From Bathymodiolus brooksi (lineage: Eukaryota; Mollusca; Bivalvia; Mytilida; Modiolidae): DNA of 64,000 nucleotides. Under the pieces are notes generated by a model. That model saw only the letters and a program-made list of their open reading frames with translations. It searched no databases and was not told the DNA's origin. The DNA lies in assembly GCA_963680875.1 (NCBI GenBank), contig OY804579.1, forward strand, positions 15,267,506 through 15,331,505, read 5' to 3'. Shown here in pieces: positions 47,126 to 59,075 of this stretch (its first letter is position 1; the number at the start of each line of letters is the position of its first letter). Both the position numbers and the translations under genes were made by a program.

Positions 47126-49060
47126 CTAGTGCTCTGTCTGTTTTTTTCTGGCCGTTCCCTGGAAACGCACCTCACGGTCACCAAGATATGTATCCATGTT
47201 GTAGGTTGGATCGTGGTCAACTAGAGTGGGGTCCGACCTATAATCCGACAGTCCGATAGACCGACGGTCCGATAGTCCGATAGTCCGACAGTCCGACAAA
47301 TGCTATATTTCTTTGAAAGTTAACACTATAACATGTGTAATATGGGGCCAGAAACCGAACCGTTTACTCACCAAAGAAAGGTCCAGAACATCGGAAACAC
47401 GATATCATAGACGGACAAACAATTGGCAGGGCCACACAAGAGCTAAAAAAAACCACATATTTGAACAACGCGGACTCCATAAAGACCTGGATCCAATCAT
47501 GATGAACCGGTAGTGTAAGTATCCCGTATATTTTTTAGTAGCGACTACTTCAGGCTTTATTTAAGTAGCGTGTAGCCGAGTCCAGCCAAGAAAAGTCATT
47601 ATTAAAAAGAAAGATGAAATGAATGAATACACAAAAAAAAGAAATACACAAAAAAAGGAAAAGCCAAAAGGAGAGCGTACCAGTGTCCCCCGCCCTTTAT
47701 CATGGAATATTTATGTTAAAAAGCAATGTCGACACACCAATAGAATTGATTGATTGATTGATTGATTGCTTAAGGTCCAGCAAGCAATATTTCAGTCATA
47801 TTCAGGATGAGAAAAGTTTGTAAACAAAAAATCAGAAAGAGGGGACTCTGGGATGGGTCAACATGGGCAACGGCTTAACACGGGTACTTGTTTGTCTGTC
47901 TCTTCCGACGACAAGTTGGTTCTATTTTTATTCCCGGGATTCCGACGGGTGACCCTGCTTTAGTCGCCTTCTACGACAAACGCATATATAAAAAGTTACG
48001 ATTGAAGGAATTGTCCCTAAGTGACCCCTTGTATCACGGAAAGAAACAGCATCGGAATATGACAAAATAAACAACTGTGCCATGATACGCCCCCCCCTCC
48101 CCCCCTCTTTTATGACAATTGAAGGTCGGTTGCGCAGCGTGAGAACAGTAATTAATATTCTGCACTTTTTTAAACCAATTAATTGTTTTTACATGTACCA
48201 TATGAAAACTGGCGTTTTCCAAACTGACTAAAATCACACCTCTCACTTGCTCCCCCTTTTATCAATACAATGTATGTCACGACGTGACCTATAAGTAAAA
48301 GGAGGAACAAGTGAGAGATGTTATCGTACGAGGCGTGGACGGACGGACGAACAGCGGTATGCCATAATAAGCCCGTATTTTGACGGGCGTATAACAATGA
48401 ATGGTCCATATCCTGAAATTACGAATATATAATTTTTGGCCAAATTATTTTTCAAAACTTTCATCAGTTTAAAGCATTTGTCGGACTATCGGACTGTCGG
48501 ATTATAGCTACGGCCCCAACTAGAGTAGGGTCGTCTGGATCGAAGGCCTCAGAATATGACTCTGTTCCATCTCAGAATTCGGTTTTATAGCACACAAGTT
48601 CTGGCATGTACGGACTATGTACAATTGTATTTGTCTTCCAGGGCTTCTGGGACTCGCTGCGATACTTGGTAGGCATTAATGGCCTACCTTTGATATGAGA
48701 TCTGCTCTCTGTGGACTGCTTCCTCTTTTGCAATACTTCACTGGGTGGTGTGTTCTGGTTGGGTCTGTGACTGTTTTGCTGATCAGTCTGAATTGTGTCG
48801 TCTATTTGTTTGCAATGATTATCAGTCTGTGCATCTGTATCTACTTATATGTCAACAATGGCTCGATTCCTTTTCGCCTTCCGCTGGTATAGACAGCGTG
48901 AATTTCTTTTCCGTGTGGAAGGAGACAGGTACTTCTTTTTAGTGGCCTGGCTGGCAACTTCTCCAATTGTATCAATGGGTTTCTCAGCCTTGATCCAAAT
49001 CAACTTGCACTCTACATCTGCATGTTTCAGAAGTTCGACCAATTCAACAGGGAAGTCCAT
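47126..49060 (-). pseudogene. Decayed ORF of unknown family, split by a DNA transposon
   Basis: From ATG at 49060 one minus-strand frame runs about 71 codons (starts MDFPVELVELLKHADVEC; then a Lys/Arg-rich stretch with YLSPSTRKRN), meets TAA (48845-48847), continues about 88 codons to TGA (48572-48574), then about 15 codons to the transposon at 48517. If the 1290-bp insert and one 9-bp target copy are removed, the same frame continues about 30 codons to TAG at 47126. The segments have polar, acidic and proline-rich composition (e.g. PDDPTLVDHDPTYNMDTYLG). The long shared frame with only two stops indicates a former protein of about 240 residues. I do not recognise the family; a transposon-borne accessory ORF or an exon of a lost gene are both possible. 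Confidence 0.6.
47228..48517. mobile_element. Non-autonomous DNA transposon with TIRs and 9-bp target duplication
   Basis: Flanked by AACTAGAGT at 47219-47227 and 48518-48526. The ends are inverted repeats: GGGGTCCGACCTATAATCCG at the left, and GGGGCCGTAGCTATAATCCG in reverse complement at the right, both running on through ACAGTCCGATAG and ACAAATGC. The left end carries extra TCCGATAG-like 8-bp repeats. A 9-bp target site fits Mutator-like or Merlin-like elements, but no transposase motif is visible in the two short internal frames (47313-47513, 47888-48070). An internal (TGAT)n tract lies near 47750. Confidence 0.85.
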
Positions 49061-50430
49061 TGTTGTAAGGTATTAGTTGAACTCTGATGAGTTGTATTCC
49101 CTATTCAAGTCTGGATCAGAATAACACATGTGCTTGTGTCTTTCCTTTTTTATTTGCTATTTATAATTAACCTCCAGTCGTTCCAACCACTGCCGGCACT
49201 GGCACTAGATCTAATAGATGAATTATGTGACAAGTTTGTTTGATTGTGTGTGTAAACTTTGTATGTTTAAAGATTATACAGTGTGAGAAAATGCATTTCC
49301 TATTAGTGTAGAGGCATCATTGGTAACCCATGGATGATCATGCTCTCATACTTTCCATGGGTCAATTCATATGGAAATCACTGTCTCTGGTTTGTTCGGT
49401 AAATGATAGATCTGATCTTTATTTAATAATTTCCTGAATAACATAAAACTTAAAAAAATCAATTATATAGCCAGATGGAACTTATTTTGAAAGATGGAAT
49501 TTGACTAGTTAATATCCATGTTTAATTCTAACCTGTTCTTTTCCTCTTTATCATTTTAATTTGCAAGTAAATCCTTTTCTTTTAAAAATTGCTTTGTTTA
49601 GCTGTAAAATATAGTCTACTGACTAATAACAATTTATAAAAAGAAAGTTTATACAGAGATGGTCAACATTTCCACCAATATCAATAAGATGAACAATCAC
49701 CTCTCACCTCAACTCATTGAACATGATAAAGACTGTGACATATGACGTTGGAAATCCTGGTCTTAATATTTTAATATGACTTGTGGATAATTCATGATAA
49801 TGAGGATTTCTCTATTAGTTGACCCATGGACATGCCATGGATGATTAGTGAAGAGCATCCTAGCTTTTGTCGGTTTTTATTTGCTATGAATGGTGATGAG
49901 GACATTGTCTTTGAAACATTTTCAGTTAGAATTATTTTAATATTATTAGGTACAATGTACAATGTAGCTGTATTAATAGTCCGACAGACAAATAAAAAAT
50001 AAATTAAAAGAATATATATATATTAAAACCAGTTTAAATGTGAATAAATATGATCCTGTATCCAGGGCCATCTTAACAGCATCATAGGCCCCAGGGCAAA
50101 GCAGTTCACTTGGGCCCATACCTACACAACCACTCACAGGAATAAAACTAAATGTCGATAAAATTAATCGTATATTTATTGTATTGGTACTTCCAACAAA
50201 ATCAGTGTTTAAACATTAAAAAACATACCATACACAACATACATAGACTAGCATGAGGCTGCTATGCTCGTGGGCCCCTGAGCAACTGCCAGCGTGTCCA
50301 TGCGTTAAGACGGCACTGCCTGTATTTATATTTGTACAATGATTCATTAAGAAAAATAAACTATTGTACAATATTTTTTGTTTGTCACATAGGTTTGTAA
50401 TGTATTTTGCTTTGACCCACATTGGTGTAA
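49061..50430. other. Intergenic region upstream of the RT relic
   Basis: AT-rich with no recognised gene. 50060-50325 holds two GC-richer pieces (GGGCCCATACC, GTGGGCCCCTGAGCAACTGC) that look like fragments of an interspersed repeat. Confidence 0.5.
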
Positions 50431-50439
50431 TATACAATA

Positions 50440-50890
50440 AAATTTATCTTGTTGTATTTGTTGATTTTAGAAAAGTATATGATACTATTAACATGATTAA
50501 TCATACTGCACTATTTTATGAATTGTGTAAAATAGGGATTGTCCAATATTTTTATAGTGTTATAAAAAGTATATACCAGAACACTGCTTTTTTGTAAAAT
50601 AACACAAAATTAACTACCAGTAACTTCTTATTTTGGTTCATTCAGTGGTGTCCAACAAGTTTATTGATGATTTCACTTCATTATTGTATCGGGCATATGA
50701 CCCATGTAGATTAAACAGTATGTATGTAAACTGTCTGTTATATGCTGATGATTTGATGATTCTTTCGGAAAGTAAAAGTGATCTTCAGACTTCCCTTCAT
50801 AAATCATCTTCATATTGCGATAAATGAAGATTGGATGTTAATATGAAGAAATACAAATGCCTAATCTTTAGAACCTCAGGCTGCTACCTT
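50440..50890 (+). pseudogene. Decayed reverse transcriptase (non-LTR) fragment
   Basis: Contains VVFVDFRKVYDTINMINHTA (RT domain 3), then a gap with deletion, then VNCLLYADDLMILSES with the YADD catalytic motif, and the RLDVNMKKYKC segment after a stop. Central residues are missing and frames change, so it is dead. It lies just upstream of COX11. Confidence 0.8.
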
Positions 50891-51124
50891 CTAACAGAAT
50901 TTACATATAAAAAAAATGAAAATGCCATGTCTTATCATATTTAAGGCTGACATTCAATGCATATGGCTGCTTTACAGAAGTAAAAAAAAGTACTCTGTGG
51001 CCTTTTTTGTCATGTGAGGTGAGATTGTTTTATTGATATTGGTAGAATTATTGCTGTATCACTGTTTAAACTTTCTTTTCAAAATGTTATTTTATTTTGC
51101 AGGTATTTTTCCAAAGAGAAGAAA

Positions 51125-54100
51125 ATGTCTATCCGGTGGTTGTCTGTTACCTGCTGCTCAAATTTCTTTAAAAACTTTCAGAAATTACACAACGTTTGTC
51201 CCCCTCACCAAAAACTTCATGTTCTCTCAAATAAACAATGTAAAACTTTTTTTGATAAGGTTGCTAAGGGTAACAGAGTGTTACTATGCAGACAGTATAC
51301 TCCAGAACAAATCCAGAAGGGTAAAACAACTGTGATGTATTTATGTGCTACAGGGATATTTATGTTAGGAATGAGTTATGCAGCAGTTCCATTGTACAGA
51401 ATATTTTGTCAGGCAAGTTATAATTTCTCTCTTTGGTGTTAATGTCGAGAATGATATAGAGCTGAGTTTGCAATAATTATAATATCATGGATATAATTAT
51501 AAAAGGACTTTAATTTCAACCACTGAAAAAAAGAAGAAGAAAAAATGTGATTCAGATGGCACATACGACTTCTAGAGACAAATTACATTTTAAGTATCGA
51601 AAGTGGTTGTTAAATGTAGTTTATAAAGAATAACATATATTTTCATGCAGGGACAAGACTACAATGTTTACATCATTTATATCATTAGGAATCACCCCTC
51701 TCTTTACCTTACTTTTTTTTATACTATTTTTAGGCAACAGGTCGTGGAGGCTCTGCGGTCCAAAAGCATGATATCAGCAAGGTAGAAAGTATGACACCAG
51801 TGAAAAACAGACAGATCACAATTCAGTTTAATGCAGATAAAGCTTCAAATATGCAGTGGCAATTTAGACCACAACAGTATGAAATAAAGGTATTTTTCAT
51901 GCTTACAAAGCATCTAACATTGTGCTGCAATTTAAACCACGGCAATATATAATGAAGTATAGTTCAAACTAGCAATTGCTTCTAAAACAAGTTACGACAG
52001 TATTTATTTTTATTCAAAGCACATTTAAAAACAATCACAAATACAACACATTGAAAAATATAAAGAAACATACATAAATAGCGTAATCACAGCATAATTA
52101 ACATTCACGAGATCAATATCTTATACTTACAGTATCAGTATGCGGAACGGAAACGTCTATTTCCGGAACCTCCTAAAACCGGTACCTCTGAAAACTGGCT
52201 GATTTCTTTGGCCCCTGACGTAGTCGGTTTTCAGAGGTTCCACTGTATATTGTATATGTAATTGGCCATTATATGTACAATTATGAAAGACAATTAGTGT
52301 AAAATGAAATCAGGAGCAATTTCGACCAGACCATTATAAAATAATGGTATTGTTCATTCTAACAAAGCTTCTAAATGTACTATACCATGTCAATTCAGAC
52401 AGCAAATATAGAAAATATATGTATTGTTTATTCTAAATAAAAGTTCCAATATGCAGTGTAAAATTACACCAGTTTATGGTAATAGCTAACAATGTGATAC
52501 ACAAATGTATTAATGATAATGATAATTCAGCTTATAGCAATATAGATAATATTGAATGAAATAACATTGTGTTGTCTGTTCTTCGATGTACAGATTCTGA
52601 TTGCCCCTTTGGTATCTTTAAACTCTTCTTAAACAAGGGAGATAATTTTTTCCATAATTTCCCAGATTTTTTAGTAGATATCTTTTGAACAGGGGAGGTT
52701 ATATTTGTTTTTAGCGTGCCTGGTCCAAGAGATCAAGTGAGCTATATCATGACGTTGCATCTGTCATCACCATCAGCTTACATTAATATTATGTAACATC
52801 CTCTTCTTTGGAACTACTGGTCTAAATGGAAACCAAATTTACAGAAATATCTCAGGTGAAATGGAAGAGTATGTGTTTCCTGCTCCACTAGTGACACCCC
52901 TCATGTTACCTATGTTAAAATACATTGAAGACATAATGTAATTATCGTTTTTTGAATGATCATAGGGTGGTTCGATTCTTAACAAAGAATGTGGTTTTTG
53001 CGTCAATCAGAAATCCAGGGGTCTACAGGTTTCAAGTCCTTCTGTTATAAAGTTTAAAATAGGCTTCAATGGCATATAATTTTGAAACAATTGGGCATAA
53101 CGTATCATTGTGATATTTGAAGATTTAATATTGTACTAATGAATGTCCCAGGGTTGATTGGGTTTAAGTTGTGTGGGGATCAAAATTTTATTAATATATA
53201 AAAAAAAAATATATATACAAATGTATGATATATGCTACGATCAGAAAATAGTGTCGTCAGTGACTTACGACATGTCAGTGGTTTATAACTGAAATATTGT
53301 TGAAAGTGACATTAAACACTATAAACCAACCAAACCATCAATAAATCTTCTTTACCAAGTGATAGATACATGTTCTTAGTACTCTATAAATAGACAATAT
53401 AAATAGATAGATACATGTTCTTAGTACTCTATAAATAGACAATATGAATAGATAGATACATGTTCTTAGTACTCTATAAATAGACAATATAAATAGATAG
53501 ATACATGTTCTTAGTACTCTATAAATAGACAATATAAATAGATAGATACATGTTCTTAGTACTCTATAAATAGACAATATAAATACATTGTTGGCAAATA
53601 TAACATTTATTTGCATGAGCTTTAGAAACAGGAAGAAAAGCAAGTCTATGGAGAGCATTTCTTTCCTGTTTTGAGGTGAGTAAAAATTGCTTTTATATTT
53701 GTAGACAATGTACATGTATCTATATTGTGTTTATACTGCAATGTCATGTATAGCAAAAATGAAATGTTAAATTTACAAACAAAGACAAAAACATTGGACA
53801 TTTTGGTTGAATTTTTTTATTGGTGTCTACTGCGCAGTCCGTGTTCAATCAGTGTCTATTGCACTATACTCCACATCAGACACAGGGTACCAGGAGACTT
53901 TATGATGGGGTACCAGGAGACTTTATGCATCTAGTAGATGTATAACGTATCTTTATATAGTCAGTAAATGCACTAATTGCAGTATAAATGTTTGTATTTT
54001 CTAGGTTGTACCAGGAGAAACAGCTCTTGCCTTTTACAAAGCTAAAAATCCAACAGATAAACCTATCATTGGTATATCTACCTATAATATACTTCCCTTT

Positions 54101-54130
54101 GAAGCTGGACAATACTTTAATAAAATACAG
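51125..54130 (+). CDS. COX11: Cytochrome c oxidase assembly protein COX11 (three exons; terminal exon not found)
   Basis: COX11 is an inner mitochondrial membrane copper chaperone that supplies the CuB site of complex IV subunit 1. Exons: 51125-51412 (96 codons), 51734-51889 (52), 54005-54130 (42), all phase 0. Exon 1 gives a basic presequence, then QYTPEQIQKGKTTVMYLCAT and a single membrane helix ending AAVPLYRIFCQ. Exon 2 starts ATGRGGSA and holds the QWQFRPQQYEIK motif. Exon 3 holds VVPGETALAFYKAKNPTDKP and ISTYNILPFEAGQYFNKIQ. The copper-binding Cys-Phe-Cys exon and the C-terminal strand region were not found between 54131 and 64000, so the gene is incomplete here. An upstream acceptor (TTTTGCAG ending 51102) suggests a 5'UTR intron. 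Intron 1 is GC-AG; intron 2 (51890-54004) is GT-AG and carries a 45-bp minisatellite. Confidence 0.93.
51413..51733 (+). other. GC-AG intron in COX11
   Basis: The exon-intron junction reads CAG|GCAAGT and the acceptor is ATTTTTAG|GCA. Joining the two sides gives FCQ-ATGRGG, which matches the invariant COX11 sequence after the membrane helix. No GT donor nearby keeps the frame. GC donors with this strong flanking consensus are the known minority class spliced by the major spliceosome. Confidence 0.9.
53250..53330 (+). mobile_element. SINE family 2 fragment, COX11 intron 2
   Basis: Short piece: GTCGTCAGTGACTTACGACA ... TGAAATATTGTTGAAAGTGA and ATTAAACACT. Internally deleted. Confidence 0.6.
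53345..53590. repeat. 45-bp minisatellite, five copies, COX11 intron 2
   Basis: Unit GATAGATACATGTTCTTAGT-ACTCTATAAATAGACAATAT-AAATA. The minus-strand frame of 125 codons across it is a by-product of the 45-bp period. Confidence 0.94.
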
Positions 54131-54182
54131 GTAAGCAAACATGTGTAGGAATATTTATACTTTGAGAGAAAAATTATTTCTT

Positions 54183-54310
54183 TTTACATACATATGTATA
54201 TAGTTACATAGGTATTTCAGGGAGGATATATTATTAAAATGAGGTATACACACATATGTATATAGTTACATAGGTATTTCAGGGAGGATATATTATTAAA
54301 ATGAGGTATA
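54183..54310. repeat. Two-copy tandem duplication after COX11 exon 3
   Basis: About 62 bp (ATATGTATATAGTTACATAG ... TTATTAAAATGAGGTATA) is present twice in a row, nearly identical. Confidence 0.88.
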
Positions 54311-57300
54311 AATCAGGTATAATGTTGATAATTAATTTGTTGACTTTTTAACAGATAGAGCCGACACATAAATGGATCACTATCTGTATCCTTATGTCAT
54401 CAGAATTATAATTGATAATCCATAACCCATCTTACCTGAATCAATTTACCTGACTGAATATAATTTAACCAAACGTAACCACATGACTGAATATAACTTA
54501 CATTCACCAATTATATTTGACTTGAAATTTATTTTTTTGCCCCTTCCACCATGCATTGGGGAATTAAAGAGGGACAGGCGTTAAGGTGCAAAATTGGCCC
54601 CACATTTTATCAAAAAATAATGCTTGACATAGAATAAAAACAATTTACTAATTTAATTGTTATATTTGCAAATTTTCAAAAAATATATTTTTCCGTGAGA
54701 TTGAGTGCGCTATGACGTCATAATGACATCATGATTAGACGGATAATGCTAAAAATGGACTATAAACGACATATTCAATGTACATTTTAGCTATTTTATA
54801 TACCTCCACAGTTTTCCACCAACATCAAATTGAGCAGTTGTTTTGAGTATAGAGGGTTAATGATTGTATCAAAATATTTTGTTGGTGGAGGATTGTGGAG
54901 GTTGTTAAATATTAATTTATTTATAACCTCGGCCAGACCCTTAAAATCAATATTTTCACTCTTCTGATTGTATATATGATACCATTATTGTATATATACA
55001 CAATCTCTGTACATTTTATGATTCATTTCAAGTAATGAAATTCATCAGTAAATAACTTGTTTCTGTAAATAATTGTATTTATTTTAAATACAGTTTGTAT
55101 ACATTGAAACCAGGAGAAAAACTCAGTGCATGCAGTTCGGCGTCAACGCGATAAAAAGAACTGGGGACTATAAGTTCCATATATGGCCCCATATTTAATG
55201 AATCATTATCTTAGAAAATACTTGATTAAAATTTGATGTGTTTTATTTTATAGACGACATCATACCTTTGATGTTAAAACTTGTTTCCAGCAAAATCGAT
55301 ACGTATTTGACGTCATTATGACGTCATGAGCGTTATTTGTTTTCTGTATTTCGTGGAATTTTGCCCGCGATATTTCGACGGTTTTCGAAGAAATTAAGCA
55401 CCTCCGTAGTCGTGCACCAGACAATATTTACAAGATTATTAAAATAAATAAAACACAACTACTGTTAAAGTATTTTTTTGTGCACGAGGTGTTAAATTTC
55501 TTGAAAAACAACGGGAAAATGTTCAAATATTACAAGCGCTCAGATGACGTTTTGATGTTTGAGAAGCAATATTTTCCGTAAAAAACCATGGTATGTCGGC
55601 ACGTAACAGTTATATAACATAAAAATAAAATAAACACCACTTCATCCAAAATAGTTTTTTTTTCATAAGCCCCCAATTATTGATTATATATTTTCTTCCG
55701 GGATACTGAAATAGTTATTACTACCGGGATACTGAGGTAGGTTTAATGGTCTATCGATGCTACTTCTAAAATGAAGTAAAATAGTTTGATCCAAAAGGAG
55801 TAGATATTTTTGGGGCACAATCCAACATATCCTTAAGAAGAGTTTGAAGATACCACAGGGGCAATCAGAATCCGTATATGCGTTCTGTCATGTGCATAGC
55901 ATATTGTTTGCATGATTGACAGACAATATTCATCATATTGTTTTCTAGCTTCTGAACTGTCGATCGAGAAAAAAATAAAATATTCTAGACAGGCAGCATA
56001 TAGCCAATCAATGGGGTTTGCAATTAATATTTCGCATGCACAATAGCGACCCACCACCACAAGGTGTGGAAAATAGAAATATTCTTCTGTGGTTTAAATG
56101 CGTATTAACTGCATTACATGTAAACTGTATTATTCTGTTTGATAAAGTCCTTTACCTAGAACAGAATTATTTTTACCCTTGAGTGAAATAGTGTTGTAAT
56201 AAAATATCGTGAACGTGATGTAAAAGTATGAAAGCATTTCAAGGTATATTTTAAATGAGGTTGAAACATGTCGCCATTTGATATCAATTCGGTTGTATTT
56301 CATTTTTACGATTTTAATTACGGAAGACGATCACAACCATATTTTTTTAACAAATGCAACTCAGCTGGGTTTTTCATAACATATAATAAAATGAAAAAAT
56401 ATATATTACACTGTCGGAACAGTTCCAACATTCAATAGAAAAATCGTAGTAATAATATCATTTAGTGTCCGTCGTCTGTTTTCCATAACTTTTCATATTA
56501 ATATTTAATCTTTTTCTTAGAAACTGGAAACTGCAAAACCAAATGCTTTATTTTACGTTATCAAGTTCTCTCAACCCGCACCTTGGCATTTCTTTTTTGA
56601 TAGATTTATGATGGTTGTCCGTAAAAATGTACTGGAATATATCATAACATTGGTTGTCGTTAAGAATAAAGTACGGTTAAAAAAGCGTTTAAATTTTTTT
56701 CAAATATGACAAAGTTCTATTTCTCAAATAAATCTATCTATTACTTCTTTAAGGTTAATACCAAAATTTCGACCAGTTTTCTACAATCAATGTTAATAAG
56801 TTTCTGAATTGATATGACCTCAATATGTACATTATCAATGTCATAGCAGATGATGAAACCAAAATTGGTCTGTATGAGATATATTTTTTAAATGATTAAA
56901 GCTTTGTTAAGGTGACGAAAAAATTAATTACGAAAAAATACAATTTGAACGTGAAATAATAGATGTGGTACGTAGTTCTTACATTTAAAGATGACATTTT
57001 TAGATCAGATTTCTTGAGATCATTCATGCAATTTCAGCATCATAATATAACCTCTCACAAATGAAGCGATCAAAATAATGAGAGATTTTATCACGTGAAA
57101 CAAACCGTCGAAAACAGGAGACCGTCGAAAATGGGTGACGTTGCGACATTACTATACGTTCACTTTAATTTCATAATACAGTTTCAGAACATGTTTTTAT
57201 CCCTGAAATCAATCCACATTGCATATTGAGTCAAATTTATGCTTTGTTTATTGAGTTTTATTATGCTTTGTTTTTGTTTTTGTTTTTGCTTTTTAAAGAT

Positions 57301-59060
57301 ATGCATTATAATACAATGATACGTACGTTCTGTATTCTGAAAAAAATGACGTTCAGTGCTTTTCATTACCTGACTTTGTCGATCCGCTGTGAGGAATTAG
57401 ATGCACATATTAACTAAATGTATTTATTTATGAAAAGCACATATTGTGAATATATTTTGGCCCTTATAGCTCCCAGTCCTTTTATCCATCTCTCTCTGTG
57501 CGTACATATGTCCCATGTTTGTTATTTTCTTGAGTTATGTCCCTTGATTTGCAGAAAGATACTAATTTAGCAAGCTTCAGTTGAATAACTTAATTAAGCA
57601 AATTATATGTAATTTATTATAAAATGTTTTAGAGCACAATATACATTTGGGTATTATTCCTCTGATGGTCCTAGAGTTATTCCCCTTATTTAACAAATGG
57701 CAAATTTGTGGTTTCAGTTTCCCTTGAACAATTATTTTGAAATTTGTATACGCCTGCAAAATTTGTGTGGTCGTATCATGTTTATGTGTCTGTTGTCATC
57801 ATTGCTGTTGTTGCCGTCCGTCTGTTGACAGAATGTATTTCTTGCAATAACTTTTGTTCTAATTCTTTTATGTGGCAAAGATTGGTTTTGTCTGCCATCC
57901 ATCTGTTCCGAAAGGTTATACCGCTTTGCAATTAACCGGTTGTTTTAACGTTAAATGAATGGTAAATGGATCGGTGTTTAAGCTTTTTTTGCAATAATAC
58001 AAATTTTGCAATTAACCGGTTTGCAATTAAGTGGAGTCTACTGTACTCACAATTCCTCCTATATTGGAGGAATTGTGAAAGGTAATTCCTTAAAAACTTT
58101 GCATGTAACATGTTTGCTTAATACCATATGGAGAATCACCCATTACGACATTTAGATACGACCGTATTTTAAAGGAGTTATTGCCCTATTTTACTGGGTA
58201 TATTTCATCAAAAACCTTTAATTTTTCATTGATTTATTTAAAAAAAATTCTATTTGACATGTTGCAACAGATTTGATATAGCTTTTATCATTTCAAAAGG
58301 GACCCAAGCCCAAATGTCCTATTTAAATCGGTTTAAAGTAATATTACACCAGTTTTGTGTGAAGAAAATTTTTCCCTGAAAATTCTATTTGGAATACGGC
58401 GGTACCTTTACTAAGCTATTCATGCATGTTTCAAGTCAAAATATGTTCACAACAACTAGAAATCTGCAAATCCATGTGCATGTTTTGTTCCGATGATTGC
58501 CGATCATGACCTTGTGAAGAAAAGTTTTGGTCCGATGATTGCCGATCATGACCTTGTGAAGAAAAGATAAACAATCATGGATTCTGAGGTAAGCAGGCAC
58601 ACATTCCTGACAATGATTATTGAGGAATCTGTCTGTTTCATGTCGTGTGAACCAATTTTTTTTTTGCAATTATTCTTATGTGGTACACACTGAATACACG
58701 TATATATATTTTTTTTTTCATCAACTGAACATTGCGCATGAGCGATAATCTCCCAGAAAGAGTTCAAATCTTGTGTCACGCGCATATCATTTGCATTACT
58801 GTACTGGAAAACAGAATTATCTGTTGTCAAATATTTTGCGATTTGCTCTTAAAATCTGCTTTTGAGTGGATTTTTAGTGTTAAATTGCAGTTAAGTGAAA
58901 ATATTTAATCCAAAAATTCCACGATATTTGCCTTTCATATTACTTTAACATATAGAACCCTGTATGAAAATTAATCAAATAATTTTTCTAAAAAAATAGA
59001 CTTGACTAAACACAACCAGGTGAGCGATACAGGTTCAGGTGAGCCTCTAGTTTTCTTTGA
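54311..59060. other. Gene-poor stretch after COX11 exon 3
   Basis: No COX11 terminal exon was found. Visible items: CRE-like TGACGTCA clusters near 54713 and 55313, a perfect hairpin TCACAATTCCTCC/GGAGGAATTGTGA at about 58048-58079, GCAATTAACCGG repeats around 57930-58030, and a 45-bp duplication at 58490-58566 (CCGATGATTGCCGATCATGA). 59019-59050 carries the AGAGGCTC-type end of a palindrome-ended element. Remaining frames look random. Confidence 0.5.
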
Positions 59061-59075
59061 GTTGATTGTGACAAG

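Noticed and set aside
48695..49076. Plus-strand frames of 65-75 codons around 48.7-49.1 kb
   Set aside because: They overlap the longer minus-strand fossil ORF in antisense and show no family signal.
53338..53715. 125-codon minus-strand frame with RVLRTCIYLFILSIY repeats
   Set aside because: By-product of the 45-bp minisatellite in COX11 intron 2, although it superficially looks like a membrane protein.
54355..54415. Possible alternative last COX11 exon after AACAG at 54354 (about 18 codons then TAA)
   Set aside because: It lacks the copper motif and any similarity to COX11; the acceptor tract is weak.
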